From Fremontodendron californicum (Eukaryota; Streptophyta; Magnoliopsida; Malvales; Malvaceae), in contig JAULJL010000035.1 in the NCBI GenBank assembly GCA_030761205.1, forward strand, positions 15,727,001 to 15,791,000: a DNA stretch of 64,000 nucleotides, read 5' to 3'. The position numbers and the translations under genes are program-made. Shown piece after piece: positions 47,005 through 58,294 of this stretch; position 1 is the first letter of the stretch, and each line of letters starts with the position of its first letter. The notes under the pieces are model-generated. The model saw only the letters and a list, made by a program, of their open reading frames with translations, ran no database searches and was not told the origin of the DNA.

Positions 47005-47464
47005 GGGATTCTTTAAAGCCGACTTTACCTGTTGACTAATGACTTTTATGGTTCGAAGCGGTAACGTTTTTATTTTGGTTTTTAATACTTGATTTTACTC
47101 ATTTGTCCTTTGTTCTTTTTGTTTTTTAAAGAACAAGAAACTTTTTTATCTTATCAAAGAAATATTTCGTTTTTTTAATATTAAGATTTGTGAAGTAAAA
47201 TAATTAATTCGAGGGTTTTTTTATTCAAAATCGTTAATTGGAGTTTGATTTGAGCTTTTTTTAAAATTTATTTATGTTATTATCCATTTTTCCTACCTTT
47301 TTTTTTTTTTGCATATTTTTTCATAAAGACTTAGTCTTGTTGGTTTATACAATCACTCTTAATAGTGACATTTAATAGGTCTAAAATTCGAATCTCAACA
47401 TTTTTTTTCATTTTCTCTATTCTCAGATTGTAACATTTTATAAAAGAATTAATTATCTAAGCGA

Positions 47465-48170
47465 ATGAAAAATAGCAAGCTGTAGATCCTTTTGGCGGGT
47501 GACTATCCTAAGATATTGCAATTGATCATGGAGGAAGTTAATGAAATTGAGGAGTTTGGCCATGGTTGTTATCAACCAACAAACTGGCTTCACAACCAGG
47601 ACCGTGCTGGGCAAAAATTTTCAGTAACCAAAATATGGAATGAGATAAGAGTGAAGAAGGAGAAAGTAGTGTGGGATAGGCTCATCTGATTCCCTTCTTA
47701 TATCCTAAAGTACTCTCTTATTTCATAGATGACAATTCTTAACATACTGTCAACTAAGGACAGACTCATCTCTAGAAGAATGGATATAGAGGGAAGTTGC
47801 ACTCTCTGCCATGCTAAACTAGAAACTAGAATCCACTTATTCTTTGAGTGTGCATACTCTAAACATATATGGAAGGAGCTGCTCCAGATGTGTCAGATAC
47901 AGAGGATAGTAATGAGTTGGCAACAAAAATTACAGTGGGGTGCTACTAGATTGAAAGGAAAGGCACTGATCTCCACTATTATGAGATTGACATGGAATGC
48001 TTATATATATATACAATCTGGAAAGAGAGAAATTGCAAACAATTCAATAGCACTTGCTCCAACAAGCATGAGATAGTAGGCAACATCAAGGAAACAGTGA
48101 GGCTGAAGCTTACAAGAACCAGGATAGAGACAAACGATGCAATCAATGCAAGATTATGTACATCATGAGG
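47465..48170 (+). pseudogene. LINE-type zf-RVT domain remnant
   Basis: A single frame over 47492-48000 reads like the zinc-binding domain that follows reverse transcriptase in plant LINEs: KFSVTKIWNEIR, then WDRLI, ILSTKDRLISRRMD, CTLCHAKLETRIHLFFECAY and WKELLQMCQ. The C-X2-C...H...C pattern is intact. Breaks: an in-frame TGA at 47687-47689, and a two-base expansion in the TATATATATA run near 48003-48012, after which the expected IWKERNCKQF continues in another frame. No reverse transcriptase is present upstream, as in 5'-truncated LINEs or stand-alone zf-RVT fragments. No poly-A tail or target duplication is clear. Confidence 0.75.
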
Positions 48171-48236
48171 TATTACATGGCTTAGAATTGTAAATAATCT
48201 GTTGGTTTTTTATAATTCTTATAGATCATTTGTAAT

Positions 48237-48497
48237 TAGACTTGCTCATAGGTCGGGCAGTTCGCCCGACCCATATTGAGCCAGACTTGAGCATGATTTT
48301 TGGTGATCCAGTCCGGCTCGGATCACTGTTCATGTATTAAAAAAATAAAATTTTATTTAAATTTAATTATAAAATGATTTTTAATTTTTTTGTTATTTTT
48401 TTTTTAATAGAGATCCGACCCGTGGGCTCGTCCAGGGTCGAATCTGGATAAGATAGAAAAAATAATCCGAACCGTGACTTGACTCATGAATAGATCT
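48237..48497. mobile_element. TAGA-ended MITE, 261 bp, 9-bp duplication (8 of 9)
   Basis: Starts TAGACTTGCTCATAGGTCGG and ends CTTGACTCATGAATAGATCT. Flanks ATTTGTAAT (48228-48236) and ATTTGTACT (48498-48506) differ at one base. The GGGC...GCCCGACCC and GATCCGACCCG blocks at the two ends are as in the relatives at 45056 and 46044. It lies just downstream of the LINE remnant. Confidence 0.85.
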
Positions 48498-48506
48498 ATT
48501 TGTACT

Positions 48507-49212
48507 AAACTGGAAAAATGCTAAGCTAATAGTATACATGTAGCAAAATTCTAATTTTTTTTGGATAATGCAAATAAACTTATAAAAAAAAAAGAAAAGA
48601 GGGTAATTGTCAAAAGTTTTGCAAAAGACAGAATAAAAAGGGGACAAATTTTTTTAATGTTAGAATTGATTTGGATATTCCATGGAATAAGAGATATGTA
48701 TAGATATTTTTTAAAAGAGAGTATATTTTACCTTTCGTAAAAATTAATTATTTTACTTGAGTAATTAGAAAATTTAAACACAATCAATCAAAACTTAATT
48801 GATCCAATTAAAATTTTAAATTGAATATATTATTTTATATATTTTCAACTTCCAATATAATTAAAAAAATACAAATTATTATCATAAAATGACTAAAATT
48901 TTAAACTCTACTTGAATAAATTCTAAAAAATCAAATATATAAATTCAAAGGATTTCAACTCCAAATAATCCAAAAATCCTACAGTCCATATTCATCAAGC
49001 TTACAAAGCAGTGGCAAAAATATCCCCCGGGGCTAAATTGTCCATACATTTACAAATATAAAATTCAGCAGGTAGCTGGCAGCTGCTGAGCATACCTAAC
49101 TCTTTCTTCATCAGCTTTCCAATTTTTTTTTCTTTTATTTTCTCCATCACTTCCTCCTTTTCTCAGCCCCATTGATTTCTTCTCTCTCTGATCAAACCTC
49201 CCACCTTTTCAA
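48507..49212. other. AT-rich spacer and promoter/leader of the phosphohexomutase-like gene
   Basis: 48507-49080 is AT-rich with nothing recognised. From about 49085 the sequence becomes CT-rich (TTCTTCATCAGC, CTTCCTCCTTTTCTCAGCCC, TTCTTCTCTCTCTGATC), typical of a plant 5' UTR, and leads to the ATG at 49213. I do not see a convincing TATA box. Confidence 0.4.
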
Positions 49213-52200
49213 ATGGCAGGTAAAAAAGATTCAACTTTTCATTCATTTTACCCGTTATTTTAACTCAAACACACAAAAAAAAAAACTTTTTTTTTTGGTT
49301 AATTACATTTCCTATGATTAATTTTTTTTTTTTTATGGGAATTTGATGCCATCTTGTTATTTGAGTAAATAATGATGAACCCTTTTGTGTTTATGGGTTA
49401 TATCTTACATTTGTTTAGTCATTGAATTGATGTTTACTTTGTTTCTTAATTTGGGTTGGATTAAAATATTGAACTTTGTTTAATTTGGATTTGTTGTTGA
49501 TAATTATTTATGAATTGTGATTGAACTCCTGCTTCTGATTTATTTAAGAGTTACATAAGTTCAATAGTGATGGCCGGTTTATGGTTCTTGGTTTTGTCTA
49601 AGTTACTGTCTTTGGATGAAGATTATGTTCATTGTTAGAATACTTGCTTGGAGGCCGGCACATTTCTTGTTGGTTTTTTCCCCTCATTTATTGGGATGGA
49701 ATGTGAAAAAAAAAAAAAGAACTTTTAAATGAATCAAGAAAACAATGAATAGAAAAAAAGAAAGGATGACAGAAATGACAAATTTGATTGTATAGAATAA
49801 TAATAGTTGATGATGAGGTTAGCTAAATGCTAAAGCCAGTTGAAGGAACATTGTCAGTGAAAATTACGGTTTTTAATGGGAGTTAAAGAATTAGTAATGA
49901 AGTAGATGACTCTGAACTATTAATTAAGAGTTTACCCATGTGAAAATCTGATAAAATTGCAAATTTTATGCAGCAATGTCAGGGAAGGTTGTTCAAAATG
50001 TTTTTATAGCACAGTTCTACCAACAGAATAGGCAGTTCGGGACCCAATATCGAAGGGACAGTTGTGCCCCTTATATGCGCACCTTGCCTCCTTTTCATGG
50101 AGGGAAGTTAGCATGGACTAGCATCTCCTCCATGCAAATGCGCAACTTACTGAAATACCAGAGTGGTTTTGTTAACCGAGGAACTTTTTACTGCCACGGT
50201 CTGTTCTAGTCTCTCTAATATCAAATACAACAATTTGTGTGTTAAATGAAACAAAAGCACTAATATTCTTTTCATTGCCATCATCCATCGGATTGTAATT
50301 GTCTTTTTTACATTTATTGTATCTCTTTTTGGTTATCAGGGCAGATTCCTTTTGTAGGATGTTATTACAACTTTGAATTTTTATTATATATAGTCCATTG
50401 AATTTAAAAGATCTCTATCTTCTGAATACTTGTATTTTCATTTGGAACTTATACTGCAGCGGCTTCATCTGCTACTGCAATACCATCTCTGGACAAAGTT
50501 GATTTTCTGAAGCTTCAAAATGGCAGGCGAGAAGTCTATCCCATTGCATCATGCATTTAAATTTATAATTTTCTTATTTGATATTTCAGCATGATTGTTC
50601 CTCAACCATTAGTTTGCATATGTTATCACTCTTTTCTCCTTGGGTCATCCGATCTTAACTGCATTTCAAGTCTATTAATTACATGTTTTGGATTGATTTT
50701 AAGTCAGTTTTCTGTGGCTTTGAATCTTAGAGAATGGTGGTTGTGTACCCTGTCTATTAACAGTTTAGCAGTTATGGCCTTTCTAAGTTGTAGTAGGATG
50801 TATGATATCTCCAAATAGTGTAAATTACTGGTGGACTGATTTTGACATGCATACTTTATCCACTGGTCCTAATATGGAAGAGAAAAACCTTACTTAGATG
50901 CTGAGGTCTGCGTTACAAATCAAACTACTCCACATTTTAGAATGACCCATAGCTGGGTACATTGTGTTCAGAGTGTTGCAAAGGACTTGTGAATTAGGAT
51001 AAAATGAGAGAGAAGAAAAGGAGTTTTCCATCGCTTTATCTATTTATAAAGATTATTGCCCAGCTGCATTGTTATGGTTCATTTATTGCTCAGTTTCTTT
51101 TGCTGCTAGCTTTTCTATGTGGAATGATTGTTTCATTGAAACTTAAAAGAGATTTCCATCCCTATCATTAAACCTAAATATTCAGTTTATAGGTTGTTGC
51201 TTCTATGAGAGCATAAATATTGTTTAACAAAAGGGTCTACGCTAAGGAGCGATATAAGGCCTAATTAACAAATAACATTGCTATGAAGATAATTCTAAAC
51301 ACCAAAAGAATGCAATTAACCTAATATAGCTCAAATATTGGCAACCATCTCTATAATCTCCATTACTTTGCTTCCGTTGTCACTTTTTAGGCAGTGCTGC
51401 CACTTTAGTTGACAGGTCTATAGTATTTTAATGGAACCAAAATGCTTTGCTATTTTTTGTTTGATTTTTTTTTCAATGTTTATCTATGGTGATCAAAGAT
51501 TGCTTCTTCATTCATTCCCCTGATGACCATACAGTGATATTCGAGGTGTGGCTGTTGCTGGTGTTGAGGGAGAGCCAGTAAGCCTTACTGAGCCAATTAC
51601 GGAAGCAATAGCTGCTGCTTTTGCTGCATGGTTGTTAGATAAGAAAAAGGTTGATGCATCTCGACGGTTGGGGGTTTCCATTGGTCATGATTCTCGTATA
51701 TCTGCACGACTATTACAGGTATCTCCCTTACCATGCACAACTATTTAGTCTAATGTAATGTAAGTGTTGATATGATTCTTATCCACCTGCTATCAGTATA
51801 TTTTACATTTTTCCTGTTTGTAAAGTATTTTTCAAGTCCTTGGATCTTCTTATTGTTACTTCTATCATCATCCGTAACACATGCAGTAACCCATGCCTAT
51901 TTAGGTATGATACTACTTATAGTTGCACTCTGTTGCACAGCTTTCACATATGATATTTGTAAATTTTATGTATAAAGGGTAAGAAAGAAGAATCTTGGTT
52001 TCATTGGGGATGGTATTTACTTTTCTCAGTGCCAGTTTTCTTTTTCTTCTATGGTAAGAGTCTGTAGTTTGATTTTATAAATATTCAGAAACAGGGAGTG
52101 GTATAAATGCTCTTTTTGACGTATGTTACTGGAATCATTAATGCTATAGCAATTTTCCTGCCTATGAATAAATTTATTTGGTTTCTGAGAATTGGACAAT

Positions 52201-55200
52201 TGGCTTTCCAGGATGCTGTTTCTCGAGGCATTGCTAGTGCAGGACTTGATGTTGTTCAATATGGGTGAGTTATGATGTTCTATTTTTATGTTAATCTAAT
52301 AATTGGACGACATAAATACTTAATGATCTGTCATGGGATGGTAATCGAAGCAAGTCTAGCTAGTTTGCAATTACAGGTCTCAACCAAATGCTTGGATTGG
52401 ACATTTGAAACTCTTGATTTCTTGTTGGAGACAGGCAGAATTTGTGCCATGTTCAAAGTAATTAAAAGTAATCGATCTGAATTGTTTAAGCTTGTCTGAC
52501 TGTCTGAGTTGTAGTTTTAGGCTGGGAAAGGTAATTCCAGTCAACTTCTATACTAGCTGTCTGAGCTCGTATTGGTTTTGATGTAGACTATCTTACCTTT
52601 TGTTGATTTGGCAACCTATTTCAAGGTCATACAATTCAAACTGTGGCTATAATTCAGGTGGTTCAGATATGAACTACTTACAATAGCAGTAGAAACCAAG
52701 AGTTGTTTCTCTACTACAGTCACTATGATAGAGTACAGTGTCGCTATAGTGTATTTAGAGCTCACCATCATCCAAAATACTTGTTTCCCTTCTGAATACA
52801 TACAAGCAGTTTTGTTGATTGATGTAACTTGTAGTTTATAGTTTTTTCTGTTCACTAATTAAGACTTTAGAACTGGTGTTAGTGCGTATTATTATTGAGA
52901 ACAAATGTTTTCCCTGTCGATATACGGTTAACTAATTGATGTCTTTTTCCTTTTTATAGTTTAGCATCTACACCAGCAATGTTTAATAGTACACTTACAG
53001 AAGACGAGGGATTTTTATGTCCAGTTGATGGGGCTATTATGATAACAGGTAGTCTATGGCTATGTTCTTCTGTGGATAGCATCCTTGAACATGTAAAAGT
53101 TTTTTTTGGCCAATTCAACATGTAAGTAAGAGTTCACATGCTTGAAAATTCAGCTGCAGAGTGGTCATAATCATTATATTGGATGAACTATATTGTGGAA
53201 TCAGGATTTTCTTTATTTAAATTGGAATACTTTTCAAAGTTAATTTTTGCCTAATAAACTTTTATCTTGTGAACAGCTAGTCATCTTCCTTATAACAGGA
53301 ATGGGTTCAAGTTCTTCACTAATGCTGGAGGTCTTGGGAAAAGTGACATAAAAGAAATCTTGGAGCGTGCTGCAAATATATACAGTAATTTCGTATCTGA
53401 AGGTTATTCAGTAAAAAAGGCTTCAGCATCAGTTAAAATGGTTGACTATATGGCTGTTTATACATCTGATCTTGTGAAGGCAGTCCGAAAAGCTGCTGGG
53501 AATATAGGTAATAGCTTCCTAAATTTTTAAATAAGGTGGAAATTATTTATGGATCAATCTTTCTTTCTTCGTCATGGGAAGTGCAATATAAGCAGAACTG
53601 CATGTCATTCTTTGGTGTTTATCATCTTTCACCAAGGTCACTTAATTATATTTATCACAACTAATAAAGTTCTTTCCTTTAGTTCTGCTGCTAAAAGTGC
53701 TTTGATGTGCTTACTAATTGTTGTTTGGTGTTATCAACTATTAGAGAAGCCATTGGAGGGATTCCACATTATTGTCGATGCAGGAAATGGTGCAGGAGGA
53801 TTTTTTGCAGTAAGTTTGATTTATAAATTTATGTTACCTCTCAGATTGAAACATTCCTTTTTTAAATAAGATTTTACTTCTAAAGATAAGTTGAAGGTCA
53901 AAGGTGCCTTCATGGTGCCAACCACCAATTTCTGTCTTCTCTAAGCATTCGGTTCCAGTAAGACACTTGCCTGAGTTAATCAAAACTTTCATTTTATTGA
54001 TATTATGCAACTGCAATTTGTTTCCCTGTTTGGTCCTAAGCTATCTATTCTAATTGCTTTTCCCAGGCAAAAGTACTTGAGCCTCTTGGCGCCATTACTT
54101 CTGGCAGTCAGTTCTTGGAGCCAGATGGTACTGTTTTATCCTGGAAACTTTCTCTTGTGTTTACATATTAACAATATCAGTGATATGTGGTTATGGGATC
54201 AGGTATGTTTCCAAATCATATTCCCAACCCTGAGGATAAGGCCGCAATGGAAGCTATTACCCAGGCAGTTCTTGGCAACAAGGCCGACTTGGGGATAATC
54301 TTTGATACAGATGTAGATAGGTAATAGGTTCACTACCTATATGTCCATTTTATCTTATTCAAATCTTTTTCATTTTCCTCTCTTATAAGCATTTCCTTAA
54401 AGGTCTGCTGCTGTGGATTCCACCGGTCGTGAATTGAATCGAAATCGCTTGATTGCTTTAATGTCTGCTATTGTTCTCGAGGAAGTAAGATTTTTAATGA
54501 ATTCACATTTTCTACGCCCCCTTTATGACATTTCAGTTTTCCTCTCACATTTAATCTCCTCATCTTGTTCCCTTCAGCATCCAGGAACAACCATTGTTAC
54601 AGACAGCGTTACTTCAGATGGGCTTACTTCATTCATTGAAAAGAAACTTGGTATGATAAAAACTGAACTGACATGCATGTATTTGCTTTGTTTCTTCTAG
54701 AGCAAACTCATAGTTGCAATTTCTTTTAGGGGGAAAGCACCATAGATTCAAAAGAGGCTATAAGAATGTCATTGATGAGGCGATTCGTTTGGTAAGTTTC
54801 ATATTCTTTTATCTTAGTATTACTATATTTATATCAGTTATCGTTCCACCAGGTGGGGTGCTAGAAGGAGAACAAGAAAGAACTTGGATCTGAATAAGTG
54901 AATGGGTTATTAACAACTTAATATGAATCATTTATTTCGACCAATCACTAGCGCTGAGCATTAGTTATATGATCCATTGCCATTTACAAGAGTAGATGAA
55001 GGACTTTCAATCAACAGATTGATATTGGTTTATACAGGGATGAGCAGAAACTCATCTGCATGCTTCATATAATATGTGTTTTGAGTGTTTTCTAACATTA
55101 GTCATAGGCGAAATTCTTGATCTACTTTTCATCATTTGCTATGTCCCTTCTTAAGTATGTTATCATTTCTACTCAACAATAGAATGCCTGAACATAATGT

Positions 55201-56666
55201 GACATTCCCTGCTATGTCATCGTTTGGTACTGGAGATCCTTGTCACCTATTTATACCATGGCTGATCATCTTGTTACTATATTTCATTTTTCTTGAAGTA
55301 CCCGTGTCCGACGCATATCCGGACACGAGTATGAAGATATGATCCTCCAAGGACCCTCCAAATACATGAAAATCTTGGAAAAAATTGAACATACCCGTGT
55401 AGGACAGATACCCGTGTCCGACACTCACACCCGAGTCCGAGTAACATAGTCTTTTTAAACTTTCAGTTCTTGTTACCCATTAAAAATTTCAAACTAAAAT
55501 AAACGAACTGCTGACAGAACTCTGTTGGAGAAGAATCACATCTCGCTATAGAAACCAGTGGCCATGGAGCTCTCAAGGAGAATAACTGGCTTGATGATGG
55601 GGCATACTTGATGGTAAGCTTTTTAATTTAAGTTCTTGCATATTAGGTTGGCCCCTGTATATATCAACCAAAGCATTAACTTAAATGCACATGGACTTGT
55701 CCATCTCATACAGTTTTATTTGACCTCCTGCTGAGTGCAGGTCAAACTCCTAAATAAACTTGCTTCAGCCAGGGCTTCTGGCAGAGGTGACGGAAGCAAA
55801 GTTTTAACAGATCTGGTTGAGGGTCTGGAGGAACCAGCTATTGCTGTGGAACTGAGACTAAAGATTAATCAGAGTCATCCTGATCTTAAAGGAGGGTATG
55901 GTGCTCTATATAGCTCCGATCGTTTTATGTCCGTATGATTTCTGTTAAAGTTGCTGAGAGTTAGAAACTTGCAGATCTTTCCGGGATTATGGGGAAGCAG
56001 TGCTGAAGCACTTGGAAAACTCTATTGCTTCAGACCCGAAGCTTCAGAAAGCACCTGTGAACCATGAAGGGGTAAGTTTGATATATGCTTCTTTGTTGAA
56101 GTAATCATGAGATAGTTTACTTAAACTGAATAGCAAATGTGGCCATAACAATTCGACAGTTGTAATTTGCTATGTTGCTTCGACTATTCATTGTTCTTGA
56201 AGTATCCATGTCCGACGCATATCCAGACATGGGCATGGAGATATGATCTTCCAAGGACCCTCCAAATACATGGAAATCTTAGAAAATATTGAACATACCC
56301 GTGTCCGACACTCGCACACGAGTCCGAGTAACATAGGTAATTTGACCACCTTACCAAACAGGTATCACTAACTTCCTTTTGAAAACAGGTTCGAGTTTCC
56401 GGCTTTGGAGGGTGGTTTCTTCTTAGGCTCTCACTTCATGATCCTGTCCTTCCTCTTAACATTGAGGTATGAATGTAGTATCAACATTTTCATAAGTTGT
56501 TATAACTTATAAGCACTGTAATTTCCCTGGTTGGATAATGATAAACACATTGTAGGCACCAAGCCATGAAGATGCTGTGAAACTTGGACTTGAAGTAGCT
56601 GCTGCTGTGAAGGAATTTCAAGCTTTGGACACATCTGCATTACACAAATTTGTCCAACCCCAGTAA
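49213..56666 (+). CDS. Phosphoglucomutase/phosphomannomutase-family protein, probably plastid
   Basis: 18 exons: 49213-49219, 49974-50198, 50460-50526, 51535-51718, 52212-52264, 52960-53048, 53277-53507, 53745-53809, 54067-54127, 54203-54320, 54403-54484, 54578-54650, 54730-54791, 55518-55613, 55741-55895, 55975-56071, 56389-56466, 56556-56666. They join to 617 residues with no break. The family moves phosphate between hexose C1 and C6 via a phosphoserine. Landmarks: the phosphoserine loop TASHLPYNRNG (Ser at about 210), the metal loop FDTDVDRS (361-368), the sugar loop ETSGHGA (451-457) and the C-terminal RVSGFGGWF (about 557). The usual TEP-type phosphate loop is replaced by FGGWF, so substrate choice may differ. 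The basic, Ser-rich first 85 or so residues look like a transit peptide. It resembles the Arabidopsis phosphoglucosamine mutase-family proteins as I remember them, not cytosolic PGM. The intron after exon 3 begins with GC. Confidence 0.93.
50527..51534 (+). other. GC-AG intron in the phosphohexomutase-like gene
   Basis: The junction AATGGCAG|GCGAGA at 50519-50532 joins ACCATACAG|TGATATTCGA at 51526-51544, giving QNGSDIRGVAV in frame. No GT near the donor gives an open frame that fits the protein. GC donors are a known minor class of U2 introns. Confidence 0.8.
55269..55449. mobile_element. CTATGTT-ended MITE in intron 13 (decayed left end)
   Basis: The interior ACCCGTGTCCGACGCATATC, CTCCAAGGACCCTCCAAATA and CGAGTCCGAGTAACATAG match the copies at 56170 and 56855. 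The left terminus is only vaguely recognisable (TTGTTACTATATTTCA) and no duplication is seen, so it is the oldest or most damaged of the three. It lies between exons 13 and 14. Confidence 0.7.
56170..56336. mobile_element. CTATGTT-ended MITE in intron 16, perfect 8-bp duplication
   Basis: 167 bp, starting CTATGTTGCTTCGACT and ending AGTCCGAGTAACATAG. Flanked by GTAATTTG on both sides (56162-56169 and 56337-56344). The 8-bp duplication suggests a hAT-type non-autonomous element. It takes up about half of the 317-bp intron 16 without touching the splice sites. Confidence 0.92.
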
Positions 56667-56854
56667 ACTGAATGGCTATCTCTTTCTGCTTCTGAGTATT
56701 GTGTTCCAGTGGCTGCCTCTTTTGCAATGAGCTGACCTGCTAATGTAATAATGGTAGTCTTGAGGTTGAGGAAGTCTTTGTACACTCAATAACACTTGGC
56801 AAGTGACTTGTTCAATTATAGGCAATTTTCCAGGTTCCAAATGATAGAGATAAG

Positions 56855-57049
56855 TTATGTTGCTCCGACTCTTCATCTTTTTTTTTTGAAATATCCGTGT
56901 CCAACACCCGTGCTGACGCATATCTGGACATGAGTATGAGGATATGATCCTCTAAGGATCCTTCAAATACATGGGGAAAAAAAATTGAACATATTCGTGT
57001 TAGATACATACTAATATTCAACATTCACACCCGAATCCGAGTAACATAG
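56855..57049. mobile_element. CTATGTT-ended MITE downstream of the gene, perfect 8-bp duplication
   Basis: 195 bp, starting TTATGTTGCTCCGACT and ending AATCCGAGTAACATAG. Flanked by GAGATAAG (56847-56854 and 57050-57057). It is about 190 bp after the stop codon and so may lie in the 3' UTR. Confidence 0.92.
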
Positions 57050-57057
57050 GAGATAAG

Positions 57058-58294
57058 TGTGAAGATATATCCGATCTTAATAGCAACATCTATGATCATG
57101 CCTTTTACACTCAATAACACTTGTGGCTTACCTGGATTCTCTGAAGCCAGGTGGCAAAGCTGACTCGCACCCGAATGACATGTTGGAAACCCGGCTTGAC
57201 TCGCTTTAATTCGGCCTTTTTTATTGCAACCTAAATGATCCGACTGAAAGCATTGACTCAACTCAGATTTATTCTGAAAGTTGATGATCCGAATCTTATA
57301 CAACCAGCAAATGGAACATCAAGTGACCTAACTCATCTATTGCTAACATTTGTAATGTGTAGTAGTTAGTTGTTGTACTAATCAGCAAGAAAGATATGCA
57401 TGTTCTGAAAAGATTTGCCACAGCTAATCACTGATGGCGAAAATTAGGGCTCAAATTTGCAACTTTTGTTAATCATTTCTGGCACTAATTTGGAACCCCA
57501 TAACTATGCACAAGGTCATGAATGCAGTTTATATTCCCCAGTTTAACTGGAGCCGGTCGATGTCACAGGTACAAAACAAAAACCAATGAATAAAAAATCG
57601 GACTGATCGATCGGATCGATTGAATCAAGAATTGAGAACTGATTTGTCTGATCCGGTACTATATATTAAACCGAGTTTTCTTTGAATCAGTGAAAAACCA
57701 AGTTGATCGATAAAAAACCGATAAATTTTTTTTTTTGTAAGTAATGAAATTTGAACTTTTAGTCTCTTGATTTTATATTTAAGACCATACCACTAAATCA
57801 AATACATATTCTTATTAATTATTTACTATATTTATGACTTATTTAACATTGAAATTATTATTTTTATATATTTAAAAACGTTTTGATCAAACCAACCAAT
57901 TGAATCGAGAACCAAAAGTCTAACCGATTCAATCTCCGATTCGGTTTTTTTAACCTTAATGAAAACAGACCAAAGTAGAAACCTGAAACTGAGAAAACTT
58001 GCAATCTCAATCTCAAAACCCAAATGCATGAATGAGCAGTTGAGTAAAAGCTGCTGAAAAAGCTCGGAGAGTTTTCTTTCTCAGAAGTTGCAAGAGCTTA
58101 GCAGAAGTGTCACCTACCATACAGACAACTGATTTGTAGCATTAACATTACAGACACAATAAATACAGTAACTGCAAATGTTGGAAGCTAATCCCATCAG
58201 TTTAAATTATATACAACTAATTCCATACATCCTACATATTTGCAACTTTGATGAGTTTTCTGATTTATCTTTTTTGATGTTTTCGTAAAGAATT
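57058..58294. other. Convergent intergenic DNA between the mutase-like and GNAT genes
   Basis: No gene is supported. About 57545-57960 is a repeat with GATCGATCGGATCGATTG and ATTCAATCTCCGATTCGGTT at its two ends, probably a decayed MITE; a related stretch occurs at 62100-62390. The 3' UTRs of the two genes point toward each other here. Confidence 0.5.

Noticed and set aside
48393..48647. 84-codon minus-strand frame
   Set aside because: It crosses the end of a MITE and low-complexity sequence, with no family resemblance.
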